Below are positions 6,941 to 12,709 of a stretch of DNA of 12,709 nucleotides, piece by piece. The notes beneath the pieces were generated by a model. The model saw only the letters and a program-made list of their open reading frames with translations. It made no database searches and was not told the origin of the DNA. Within the stretch, counting starts at the first letter, position 1, and every line of letters begins with the position of its first letter. This DNA is from Candidatus Kerfeldbacteria bacterium (lineage in GTDB: Bacteria; Patescibacteriota; Patescibacteriia; Veblenbacterales; UBA10138): NCBI GenBank assembly GCA_016234305.1, contig JACRFM010000084.1, positions 1 through 12,709 of the forward strand, written 5' to 3'. The position numbers and the translations under genes were made by a program.

Positions 6941-7399
6941 CTACTTTTTAATTTTATTAAACCAAGGGCGAAGCGCCCCGGGCAAATGAAAAAAACCTAA
7001 AGTTAGTAAACTGACAACTATGGCCAAGCCGGCGCTCCAGACTGGTTCAGTCACCAAGTTAAATATCAGCCAAAAATGCCAAAAACGAAATAGAGCCAAC
7101 ATGGCCGAAACCAATCCAGCTACCAAACCAACTAAAGCTGTTAAAATAATAACCTGTGGCCAAACCTCTTGGTTAATTACGCCACGCCAATAAGCTAGTC
7201 CAGCCGCGGCCAAAACTTGCGTTAAAAAAACCAAGGGCACTATCAAACCATAATAAGACATCTCCAGCCATAAACTCGTCAGATAAATCAAAATTACTAC
7301 GCCAGCCAAAGCCACCACCGGCCATTCAGCCAACTCAACGTAATCACTAACCAACTTACCCTTGAATCCTACGCCAATAGGTTTTAATGGTTCAATCAT
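6941..7399 (-). CDS. Unrecognised four-helix membrane protein
   Basis: The 152-residue protein has four hydrophobic segments at about 26-44, 50-70, 81-104 and 118-137, a short N-terminal soluble part with Lys/Gly (PIGVGFKGKL) and a basic C-terminus (RPWFNKIKK), suggesting an integral cytoplasmic-membrane protein with its C-terminus inside. I do not recognise a family or any catalytic motif. It is the first gene of the pair with the DUF4870 protein and perhaps of a longer unit that includes ppsA. Its ATG lies about where transcription should begin, so the mRNA is probably leaderless. Confidence 0.7.
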   Translation of the reverse strand: MIEPLKPIGVGFKGKLVSDYVELAEWPVVALAGVVILIYLTSLWLEMSYYGLIVPLVFLTQVLAAAGLAYWRGVINQEVWPQVIILTALVGLVAGLVSAMLALFRFWHFWLIFNLVTEPVWSAGLAIVVSLLTLGFFHLPGALRPWFNKIKK

Positions 7400-7406
7400 A
7401 ATATAA

Positions 7407-7414
7407 ATTATAGC
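7407..7414 (-). promoter_or_regulatory. Extended -10 promoter of the four-helix membrane protein gene
   Basis: On the minus strand, TGC-TATAAT is a consensus extended -10 (TATAAT at 7407-7412) with no good -35. The expected start, about 7 bases on, coincides with the ATG at 7399, implying a leaderless transcript. Confidence 0.55.
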
Positions 7415-7435
7415 ACAAACTGGCTTTTAACTATG

Positions 7436-7467
7436 ACGGACACCTTTTTTGGCTTAAAGGTGCCCGT
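7436..7467 (-). terminator. Likely groEL terminator hairpin
   Basis: In the groEL direction, ACGGGCACCTTT pairs with AAAGGTGTCCGT (12 positions, one G-U) around an 8-base loop, starting about 42 bases past the groEL stop. A strong U-run after the stem is lacking, so the call rests on stem stability and position. Confidence 0.55.
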
Positions 7468-7509
7468 TATTACAACCTAAATTATTGGCTATCTGCCACT
7501 AGCTACTGG

Positions 7510-9135
7510 CTAATACCCCATATCCATACCACTAGGCATACTGGGCGACTTATCTTCTTTCTTTTCTGGTAAATCAGTTACCACTGCTTCAGTGGTTAAG
7601 AACATAACCGCGATGGACACGGCGTTTTGCAAAGCCGAACGTACCACCTTAGCCGGGTCAACAATACCGGCTTTAACCAAATCCTGGTATGAATCCGTGG
7701 CGGCGTTGTAGCCATAATTGCCCTCGTGGCGCTTAACCTCCTCCACCACTACAGCGCCGTCCTTGCCAGTGTTTTCGGCAATTTGTTTTAAGGGCTCTTC
7801 CAGAGCACGCCGTAAAATATTAACGCCAATTCTTTCCTCACTACTGACTTCAAGTTTTTCCAATTCCTTGCCGGCGCGAATCAAGGCCACACCGCCGCCG
7901 ACCACAACGCCTTCTTCCACGGCCGCCTTAGTGGCATGCAAAGCGTCTTCCACTTTATACTTACGTTCTTTCATTTCAGTTTCCGTGGCCGCGCCCACTT
8001 TGAGTACCGCCACGCCGCCGGAAAGTTTAGCCAAGCGTTCCTGCAGCTTCTCTTTGTCAAAATCAGAATCAGAGCGTTCAATTTCTTTTTTAATCTGACC
8101 GATGCGGTCTTTGATTTTGGCGGTTTCACCCTTACCATCAACAAAAGTGGTATTGTCTTTAGTCGCAATCACCTTGCGGGCGCCGCCCAAAACCTCCATA
8201 CCAATACTTTCAAACTTTAAGCCCAAATCTTCACTCACGACCGTGGCCCCGGTCAAGGCGGCAATATCCTGCAACATTTCCTTGCGTCGGTCGCCAAAAC
8301 CAGGCGCTTTAACTGCCAAAGTATTGAAAGTTTTACGCAAATTATTCACTACAAAAGTGGCCAAAGCCTCACCTTCCACATCATCAGCCACCAGTACCAG
8401 TTCTTTTTTACCGGTTTGAGCGATTTTCTCGAGCAAAGGCAAAATCTCATGCACGGAAGCGATTTTTTTATCAGTCACCAAAATATAAGGGTCGTCGTAC
8501 ACTGCCTCCATGCGCTCCGGATTAGTAATCATGTAAGGTGATACATAGCCTTTATCTATCTGCATGCCTTCCACCACTTCTTTCTCCGTAGTTAAGCCTT
8601 GTGATTCCTCTACAGTGATAACACCGTCTTTGCCTACTTTTTCCATGGCCTCGGCAATTACTTTGCCGATTTCCGCGTCATTGGCGGAAATTGAAGCCAC
8701 TTGCGTAATTTCCTCTTTACTGGCCACTGGCTTAGCTTGCTTCTTAATGGCTGCGACCACTGCTTGCACGCCTTTTTCCATACCATGACGAATGGCCTGC
8801 GGATTCGCACCCGCGGCCAAATTCTTAAAACCTTCATGAATTAAGGCTTGTGCTAAAACCGTCGCTGTAGTGGTGCCGTCACCAGCCACGTCATTGGTTT
8901 TACTGGCAACTTCCTGCAACAATTGCGCGCCCACATTTTCAAACTTGTCTTCCAATTCAATTTCTTTAGCTATGGTTACGCCGTCATTGGTCACAGTGGG
9001 AGAACCATAACCTTTATCCAAAATAACATTGTGACCGCGCGGTCCCAAGCTCACCTTAACCGCATTGGCTAATTTATCCACACCGCGCTTTAAGGCCGCG
9101 CGCGCTTGTTCATTAAATAGAATCTGTTTTGCCAT
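7510..9135 (-). CDS. groEL: 60 kDa chaperonin GroEL
   Basis: The 541-residue product assembles into a tetradecameric ring that folds proteins in the cytoplasm with GroES and ATP. The family is unmistakable: MAKQILFNEQARAALKRGVD at the start, the nucleotide site SLGPRGHNVIL (29-39), TNDGVTIAKEIELED (49-63), VAGDGTTTATVLAQAL (83-98) with the ATP-binding GDGTTT, and VVGGGVALIRAG and the Asp-containing helix region near 400-415. Length is close to the usual 540-548. The tail ends KSPSMPSGMDMGY, a shortened version of the usual Gly-Gly-Met repeat tail. It is the last gene of the CIRCE-controlled operon, separated from groES by an unusually long 192-base spacer. The ATG is not preceded by a Shine-Dalgarno sequence. 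Confidence 0.98.
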   Translation of the reverse strand: MAKQILFNEQARAALKRGVDKLANAVKVSLGPRGHNVILDKGYGSPTVTNDGVTIAKEIELEDKFENVGAQLLQEVASKTNDVAGDGTTTATVLAQALIHEGFKNLAAGANPQAIRHGMEKGVQAVVAAIKKQAKPVASKEEITQVASISANDAEIGKVIAEAMEKVGKDGVITVEESQGLTTEKEVVEGMQIDKGYVSPYMITNPERMEAVYDDPYILVTDKKIASVHEILPLLEKIAQTGKKELVLVADDVEGEALATFVVNNLRKTFNTLAVKAPGFGDRRKEMLQDIAALTGATVVSEDLGLKFESIGMEVLGGARKVIATKDNTTFVDGKGETAKIKDRIGQIKKEIERSDSDFDKEKLQERLAKLSGGVAVLKVGAATETEMKERKYKVEDALHATKAAVEEGVVVGGGVALIRAGKELEKLEVSSEERIGVNILRRALEEPLKQIAENTGKDGAVVVEEVKRHEGNYGYNAATDSYQDLVKAGIVDPAKVVRSALQNAVSIAVMFLTTEAVVTDLPEKKEDKSPSMPSGMDMGY

Positions 9136-9327
9136 AATTTTTACACAGAATTAAGAATAAAGAATTATGAATTAATCCCAGTATATCAACTTCGCTAACA
9201 AAATTAGCGAGCGTGAGTCGACAGACTGTTTAGTAAATAAATGATAATTTAAATCTGCTTAAGATATTAATTGCACTAATTTTGTTAAAAGCTAACGGAA
9301 GCGTAAGTAGTTATACCGGGTAATAGC
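9136..9327 (-). other. Structured groES-groEL spacer
   Basis: The 192-base spacer has no gene. A hairpin TCGCTAA (9192-9198) / TTAGCGA (9204-9210) has a 5-base loop. TAACAAAATTAG (9196-9207) recurs inverted at 9276-9287, allowing an alternative larger fold. An AT-rich piece at 9148-9172 matches a segment inside the O-antigen ligase gene. The spacer could be a processing site, or a leader setting the GroES:GroEL ratio. Confidence 0.6.
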
Positions 9328-9618
9328 TTATTCAACTATCGCAATCACATCGGAAAGCTGCAGCGTACCAAACTCTTCCTCGTCCAGTTTAAATTCATCC
9401 AGCGCATATTTCTTAAATAAAATCTTATCGCCGGGTTTAACTGTCATTTCTTCTTTTTGCCCATTATCCAAGGTCTTCCCAGGACCAACGGCCATGACCT
9501 CGCCGACTTCCTGCTTTTCTTTGTCAATTGTGTCCGGTAAAACTATACCGGATTTGGTCGTTTTGTCCTCCTTAGTAACTTTGACCACTAAATGGTCACC
9601 GAGTGGCTTAAGCTTCAT
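9328..9618 (-). CDS. groES: 10 kDa co-chaperonin GroES
   Basis: The 96-residue product forms the seven-fold lid of the GroEL chamber. It begins MKLKPLGDHLVVKV, has the mobile loop at about 17-34 (EDKTTKSGIVLPDTIDKEK, with the GroEL-contacting I-V-L), then GEVMAVGPGK, VKPGDKILFKKYA and a C-terminal LQLSDVIAIVE. Length is typical (95-97). The ATG at 9618 has only a weak AAGA upstream. The gene lies 46 bases after the GIY-YIG gene, and its only convincing promoter is the CIRCE-overlapped one beyond that gene, so groES expression probably depends on transcription through it. Confidence 0.97.
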   Translation of the reverse strand: MKLKPLGDHLVVKVTKEDKTTKSGIVLPDTIDKEKQEVGEVMAVGPGKTLDNGQKEEMTVKPGDKILFKKYALDEFKLDEEEFGTLQLSDVIAIVE

Positions 9619-9654
9619 ATTCTTATGAGTATTAATAATAAACTTTAAGGGTTT

Positions 9655-9947
9655 ACCCCCACACCTAATAAATAAGCATAGAATTTTTTATTCTTGTTTT
9701 AAGCTGAATATGTGCCTTGGCGCGCAACTTTAAATTTTGCTCACGGTTACGCGCGTCTTTTTCTGATTTATAAGCCTCATAATAAATCAACTCTAAGGGC
9801 CGACGTAATTTCGTTGAAAGAGCCAAACCTTTATTATGTTCAATTAAACGACGTTTTAGGTTGTTGGTTGAACCAAGGTACAATTTTTTATCTTTTTTAC
9901 TTTGTAGTATATAAACGTAGTACATCTGATATATTAGGTGTGGGGGT
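9655..9947. mobile_element. Inverted-repeat-bounded GIY-YIG cassette (putative)
   Basis: ACCCCCACACCTAATA at 9655-9670 and its exact complement TATTAGGTGTGGGGGT at 9932-9947 bracket the GIY-YIG gene. The left copy overlaps the gene's stop codon, and the right copy ends 6 bases before its start codon. The cassette lies between the CIRCE operator and groES, where the two are normally adjacent. I see no clear target-site duplication, so mobility is inference. In the transcript the two repeats could also pair to form a 16-base-pair stem. Confidence 0.45.
9665..9925 (-). CDS. Short GIY-YIG nuclease-domain protein
   Basis: The 86-residue protein starts MYYVYILQSKKDKKLYLGST. It is a single GIY-YIG domain of the UvrC-N-like/YhbQ-type group. 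The signature reads VYI (4-6) and YLG (16-18, Leu for the usual Ile), followed by NLKRRLIEHN (22-31) with the catalytic Arg and His region, YYEAY (48-52) with the metal-binding Glu, and REQNLK (61-66) with the conserved Asn. Such domains cut DNA, but the short standalone forms have no settled role. The ATG at 9925 is preferred to a GTG at 9958 because that codon lies inside the operator and family proteins begin at M-Y/F-x-V-Y. The gene is first in the heat-shock operon ahead of groES, and is enclosed by a 16-base inverted repeat, which suggests insertion. Confidence 0.88.
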   Translation of the reverse strand: MYYVYILQSKKDKKLYLGSTNNLKRRLIEHNKGLALSTKLRRPLELIYYEAYKSEKDARNREQNLKLRAKAHIQLKTRIKNSMLIY

Positions 9948-9951
9948 GAAA

Positions 9952-9978
9952 TTAGCACTCTCCTACTAAGAGTGCTAA
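9952..9978 (-). promoter_or_regulatory. CIRCE operator (HrcA binding site)
   Basis: TTAGCACTC (9952-9960), 9 bases, GAGTGCTAA (9970-9978) is a perfect match to the CIRCE consensus. CIRCE is bound by the HrcA repressor, which releases it under heat stress. The predicted transcript start at about 9976 falls within it, so bound repressor should block initiation of the GIY-YIG-groES-groEL operon. No hrcA gene is in this window. Confidence 0.96.
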
Positions 9979-9982
9979 TAGC

Positions 9983-10011
9983 ATTTTAAACAAGGTTTAA
10001 TTGGCTGTCAA
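9983..10011 (-). promoter_or_regulatory. Heat-shock operon promoter
   Basis: On the minus strand, TTGACA (10006-10011) and TAAAAT (9983-9988) are 17 bases apart, directly upstream of the CIRCE operator. This is a vegetative-type promoter, so heat control should come from the repressor and not from a special sigma factor. Confidence 0.85.
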
Positions 10012-10022
10012 GTCTGAATATT

Positions 10023-10144
10023 GCTGCCTTTAATGCCGCCCTGCCGAAGTGTTAGCTTACAAAATGGAACCTGAGCGAGCTTTTGGCCCCGCCTTGGCGG
10101 GGCCAACGAGTGAAGATAATTTTGTCTAAACCCGTAGGCCGAGG
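10023..10144. repeat. Hairpin-rich intergenic segment with a GC-rich palindrome
   Basis: TTGGCCCCGCC (10083-10093) and GGCGGGGCCAA (10096-10106) form an 11-base-pair stem with a 2-base loop. ACAAAAT (10059-10065) and ATTTTGT (10119-10125) can close it from outside. A reading frame of 69 codons across 10052-10261 has no protein-like character. The segment follows the EamA gene and may end its transcription, but has no T-run. Confidence 0.55.
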
Positions 10145-10207
10145 CGGCGATTCCGTGCCCCGTAGCGTACTTATGAAAGAGGACTGCTTCGGGGTTATGT
10201 TACTTCT
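10145..10207. repeat. Dispersed 63-base repeat, copy B
   Basis: This stretch matches 2001-2063 at 57 of 63 positions without gaps. The inner pairing CCCCGTAGCG/TGCTTCGGGG is kept with one G-U and one mismatch. Its end, TGTTACTTCT (10198-10207), pairs with AGAAGTAACA (10262-10271), so this copy is a larger fold-back whose loop holds two further hairpins. Confidence 0.85.
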
Positions 10208-10242
10208 AAAAGCTTCGCTTTTATCCCGATGGCCATCGGGAT
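10208..10242. terminator. Tandem hairpins downstream of the EamA gene
   Basis: AAAAGC-TTC-GCTTTT (10208-10222) is followed by the perfect 20-base palindrome ATCCCGATGGCCATCGGGAT (10223-10242). They lie 40-75 bases past the stop of the EamA gene and could end its transcript, although no canonical U-run follows in the minus direction except the TTTT inside the second stem. Confidence 0.45.
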
Positions 10243-10281
10243 GATTACACGAGATAACCAAAGAAGTAACAAGTAATCTAT

Positions 10282-11184
10282 CTAAGGTTCAATCACTTCT
10301 ACACCTTTCTTACTAAAACCCAACAAGATTACGCCGCCAATCATGGGTACTAAAGCCATTACCTGCCAGATAGTCGGGGTTTGGTTTAATATTAACCAGG
10401 CTGATAATAAAGTAACCACCACGGCTATAACTGATAAAGCATTGGCTTTGGCTATGTTAATCCGGTGAATGGATTCTAACCAAAAAATCTTAGAAATACC
10501 CATTATAACCAAACCATTTATTAACAACACTAGCCAAGACACCTCAAGACTGTGTAAATTTATTCTTTCGCCGGCAATATAAGCAGCCAGCAATAAAATC
10601 GGCGTGGCGATTAAACTCCGTATCAACCAGATTACTTCGCTGCTGGCGCGTTGTCTGGCCCGACGCTGATAATAATTACCAGCCGGTGTGATTACAGAAG
10701 CTAGCAATACTAAAATATCGCCATACTTGAACTGCTGAAAATTAGACGACAGAACTAAAACTGCGCTGACTATCATTAAAACAGCTCCGATTATATGCTG
10801 ATTGATTATTTCTTCCTTGCGCCAAACATTAAAAAACAAATAACTGAACAAAGTCTCGGTTAAAGCAATCATACTGGCATTACCAGCACTAGTGTACTGA
10901 AGGGCTAAAAAATACAAACCATAATACCCCACCCCTAAAATCAAGGTCATGATTAAGGTATCAAACATGGCTTGGCGGTCTTTGATTTGATAAATAGAAC
11001 CGCGATACCAAACCAAGACGCCAAAAAATATACTGGAAATAAAAGTGCTAACAGCCAAAGAAACCAAGGGCGTCAAACTTTTATACGACAAGATGGTGAT
11101 GATAGGGAAAAAGCCCCATAAAATCGCCGAGGAAATAATATAAACTTCACCCTGTTTTTCCTTGTTTTTTAAAAATGAAAACAT
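10282..11184 (-). CDS. EamA-family (DMT superfamily) transporter
   Basis: The 300-residue protein has ten hydrophobic segments in two similar halves (about 14-145 and 153-293), the duplicated EamA layout of drug/metabolite exporters. Family-like features include SSAILWGFFPI near the start of the first half, the ALQYTSAGNASMIALTETLFSYLF region (95-118) and AKANALSVIAVVVTLLSAWLILNQ in the second half. Length is typical (about 300). The substrate cannot be told from sequence. Start is ATG 11184, 22 bases after the stop of the O-antigen ligase-type gene, so the two probably share a transcript. No Shine-Dalgarno sequence is seen. Confidence 0.88.
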   Translation of the reverse strand: MFSFLKNKEKQGEVYIISSAILWGFFPIITILSYKSLTPLVSLAVSTFISSIFFGVLVWYRGSIYQIKDRQAMFDTLIMTLILGVGYYGLYFLALQYTSAGNASMIALTETLFSYLFFNVWRKEEIINQHIIGAVLMIVSAVLVLSSNFQQFKYGDILVLLASVITPAGNYYQRRARQRASSEVIWLIRSLIATPILLLAAYIAGERINLHSLEVSWLVLLINGLVIMGISKIFWLESIHRINIAKANALSVIAVVVTLLSAWLILNQTPTIWQVMALVPMIGGVILLGFSKKGVEVIEP

Positions 11185-11206
11185 AGGTATTCAATTTAGA
11201 TAAGCC

Positions 11207-12652
11207 CTAATCAACCATCCAATCGGCTTTTTTAAACACACCCAGAATCAACCACAAGAGTAAAAACATTGACGGTATAGTCCACCAATAATGGTCAAAC
11301 AAAGCGGTAATAAGAATAGGAATCAAGAATAAAGAATTACGAATTATGAATTGGGAACTAAATACAACCCGCTTTATTAGCCATAAAATTAGTCCTAAAC
11401 CAATTATTCCCAACTCGGCCATAATTAATAAAAATGTATTATGTACTGGCTGATAATAATTCGCTGGTTGACTTGGCACTGATTGTTGTAAAGCATAAGT
11501 ATAATTACCCATACCAACGCCACCAAGCCAATGCTTAGCAATGACTGATCCGCTATCGCTAACACTAGTAACCCGCTCCGTCACTGATTTAACTTCCAAC
11601 CGGCTGCCACCTAAAATCCGTCCCACGGTCGGTTGCCATAAAACCACACCCAAAGTAATAAAAACTAAAAAAGTGTAACCTAAAACAACTAATGATTGTT
11701 TAATAAAGTATGACTGTCGCTCATTTAATCCTGAATTTTCCGGATAGGGATTTTTGTCCAGCTGGACGTATTTCCCTACAGGGATAATCAAATAAAATAT
11801 CAAGGTTATAAATAAGGCCAACCAGGCGCCGCGGGAAAAAGTAAAAAATAATCCAACAAGTTGAATAATATAAAATAAGAGATAAGAGTAAGAGTTTAAT
11901 AATTTTGGGTTTTGAGCTTTTGGAATTATTTCGGACTTCGGATTTGATTTGACATTTGGGTTTTGAAATTTGAAATTTTTATTAAAATATAACCATACTG
12001 TCGCTAAACAAGTAATGACCAATAGTCCCCCCAGCACATTAGGGTGCACTTGCCCGCCATAGGCCCTAAGCCAGCGTCCGACATCGGTCAAAACCACCGA
12101 AGTGCCGTATTGTGTTATAGGGTGTATGGCCACACCCAGCCATTTGCTGGCAAAAGTTGATTGAGTAACAAATTGTCCAATCGCCCAGACTGCCTGAACC
12201 ACTCCCGCTAAGCTTAAACTTAATAAAATATATTCTAACTTCGGCTTAAGGGCTCTAAGCCATAACCAGATTACCCCGCCCTCCATCAACCGCCCCACCC
12301 AATAAAACACTAGCGCCTTATCCCCCGCCCACAATACTGAAGTAAGAGTAAAAAGTAAGAGTAAAAAATAAGTCAAAACTGGACTTTTAAAAATTTGGAA
12401 AATGCTTTTGAAATTTGATTTAAAATTAAAAATTAAAAATTTAAAATTCTTAATCTCTGGCCAAATCTTGAGCAGACTAATTATTAACAAAATGACCAAT
12501 AAAACGTCCCACGCATATAGGCTAATCCTCCCATACTCCCAAGTCCCGCCGCTGATTAAGGGGTCGCGAATAATCCACCGGGTTTGCCAGGGTAATATAA
12601 AAACCAATAGATAAAATCCATACTCGCGCACCTGATTTAAACTAATAGTCAT
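11207..12652 (-). CDS. O-antigen ligase/polymerase (Wzy_C family) membrane protein
   Basis: The 481-residue protein has about 11-12 transmembrane helices. Family signatures are in order: RAYGGQVHPNVLGG (196-209), TFSRGAWLAL (271-280), GVGMGNYTYAL (378-388) and PVHNTFLLIMAELGIIGLG (402-420), including the H and Arg residues typical of Wzy_C (PF04932) proteins. These enzymes join or transfer glycan chains from a lipid carrier at the outer face of the membrane; the exact product here (S-layer glycan, exopolysaccharide or other) is unknown. Three AT-rich segments in predicted loops (residues about 68-89, 225-250 and 431-445) read as Lys/Asn/Phe/Ile-rich linkers and look like repeat insertions. 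All keep the frame, so the gene is probably functional. It is first in an operon with the EamA transporter. Confidence 0.88.
   Translation of the reverse strand: MTISLNQVREYGFYLLVFILPWQTRWIIRDPLISGGTWEYGRISLYAWDVLLVILLIISLLKIWPEIKNFKFLIFNFKSNFKSIFQIFKSPVLTYFLLLLFTLTSVLWAGDKALVFYWVGRLMEGGVIWLWLRALKPKLEYILLSLSLAGVVQAVWAIGQFVTQSTFASKWLGVAIHPITQYGTSVVLTDVGRWLRAYGGQVHPNVLGGLLVITCLATVWLYFNKNFKFQNPNVKSNPKSEIIPKAQNPKLLNSYSYLLFYIIQLVGLFFTFSRGAWLALFITLIFYLIIPVGKYVQLDKNPYPENSGLNERQSYFIKQSLVVLGYTFLVFITLGVVLWQPTVGRILGGSRLEVKSVTERVTSVSDSGSVIAKHWLGGVGMGNYTYALQQSVPSQPANYYQPVHNTFLLIMAELGIIGLGLILWLIKRVVFSSQFIIRNSLFLIPILITALFDHYWWTIPSMFLLLWLILGVFKKADWMVD
11318..11362 (-). repeat. Intragenic AT-rich repeat 3 in the ligase gene
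   Basis: Positions 11320-11351 match the groES-groEL spacer at 9148-9172 in the same orientation. Apart from one 7-base extra piece, 24 of 25 positions agree. It encodes SSQFIIRNSLFLIP between two membrane helices. Confidence 0.65.
11903..11980 (-). repeat. Intragenic AT-rich repeat 2 in the ligase gene
   Basis: It encodes residues 225-250, starting KNFKF and continuing NVKSNPKS. Aligned to repeat 1 in the same protein, K-N-F-K-F, N, K-S-N and K-S coincide at the same spacing (11 identities in 16 residues). It shares a 13-base word, TTTTGAAATTTGA on the plus strand, with repeat 1. Confidence 0.6.
12386..12451 (-). repeat. Intragenic AT-rich repeat 1 in the ligase gene
   Basis: It encodes residues 68-89, KNFKFLIFNFKSNFKS and a short tail, in the loop after the second helix. 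It is nearly pure A/T and similar to repeat 2. Confidence 0.6.
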
Positions 12653-12658
12653 AATTGA

Positions 12659-12687
12659 ATTATGGTATTATCTCGTCTGATTGACAA
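12659..12687 (-). promoter_or_regulatory. Promoter of the ligase-EamA operon
   Basis: On the minus strand, TTGTCA (12682-12687) and CATAAT (12659-12664) are 17 bases apart. The predicted transcript start falls at or within a base or two of the ATG at 12652, so the message is probably leaderless. Confidence 0.6.
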
Positions 12688-12709
12688 GAAAGCCGACTTT
12701 TAACAAAAA

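Noticed and set aside
9926..9958. GTG start adding 11 residues to the GIY-YIG protein
   Set aside because: The codon lies within the CIRCE operator, and the added residues come from the inverted repeat; the family starts at the ATG at 9925.
10052..10261. Minus-strand frame of 69 codons
   Set aside because: It lies wholly within hairpins and the dispersed repeat, and its sequence has no protein-like pattern or plausible start context.
1..12709. CRISPR array or insertion-sequence transposase
   Set aside because: No regularly spaced repeats and no transposase-like frame were found on either strand.

Overview
The window looks like a chromosomal segment from a small, AT-leaning bacterium, most likely Patescibacteria (Candidate Phyla Radiation). 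This is inferred, not proven. The grounds are mostly absent Shine-Dalgarno sequences, promoters placed almost directly on start codons, short GIY-YIG and Tic20/DUF4870-like genes, a PEP synthase, and AT-rich repeats that also occur inside genes. TGA is used as a stop (NYN gene), so nothing suggests the recoded UGA=Gly code.

Layout: positions 1-1734 hold a minus-strand cluster reading hsp20 -> DUF3006 -> a YoaR/VanW-type envelope protein that runs off the left edge. Positions 1735-2167 are a repeat-rich spacer with two fold-back elements. A tRNA-Glu(UUC) follows at 2168, with a strong promoter and a terminator. From 2275 to 4072 lies a plus-strand island: an unrecognised gene that appears frameshifted (2518-3191) and a NYN-domain putative ribonuclease. 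Convergent to it is the minus-strand PEP synthase gene (4073-6484), preceded by an AT-rich fold-back spacer. Upstream of that are a Tic20-like DUF4870 gene and an unknown four-helix membrane protein driven by an apparently leaderless promoter.

The heat-shock operon occupies 7510 to about 10011 on the minus strand. A well-formed sigma70-type promoter overlaps a perfect CIRCE operator, followed by a short GIY-YIG nuclease gene, groES, a 192-base structured spacer and groEL. The GIY-YIG gene is bracketed by a perfect 16-base inverted repeat, and removing the interval would restore an ordinary CIRCE-groES junction. This is the most unusual arrangement in the window.

A second repeat-rich spacer (about 10020-10281) shares a 63-base element (57/63 identical) with the spacer before the tRNA. 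The right end is a two-gene minus-strand operon: an O-antigen ligase/polymerase-type membrane protein and an EamA-type transporter. The ligase gene carries three AT-rich in-frame segments in predicted loops. Two resemble each other, and the third matches the groES-groEL spacer, suggesting repeats that have entered a coding sequence.

Functionally the window combines protein quality control (Hsp20, GroES, GroEL), cell-envelope biogenesis (VanW-like, O-antigen ligase, membrane proteins), central carbon metabolism (PEP synthase) and translation (tRNA-Glu).
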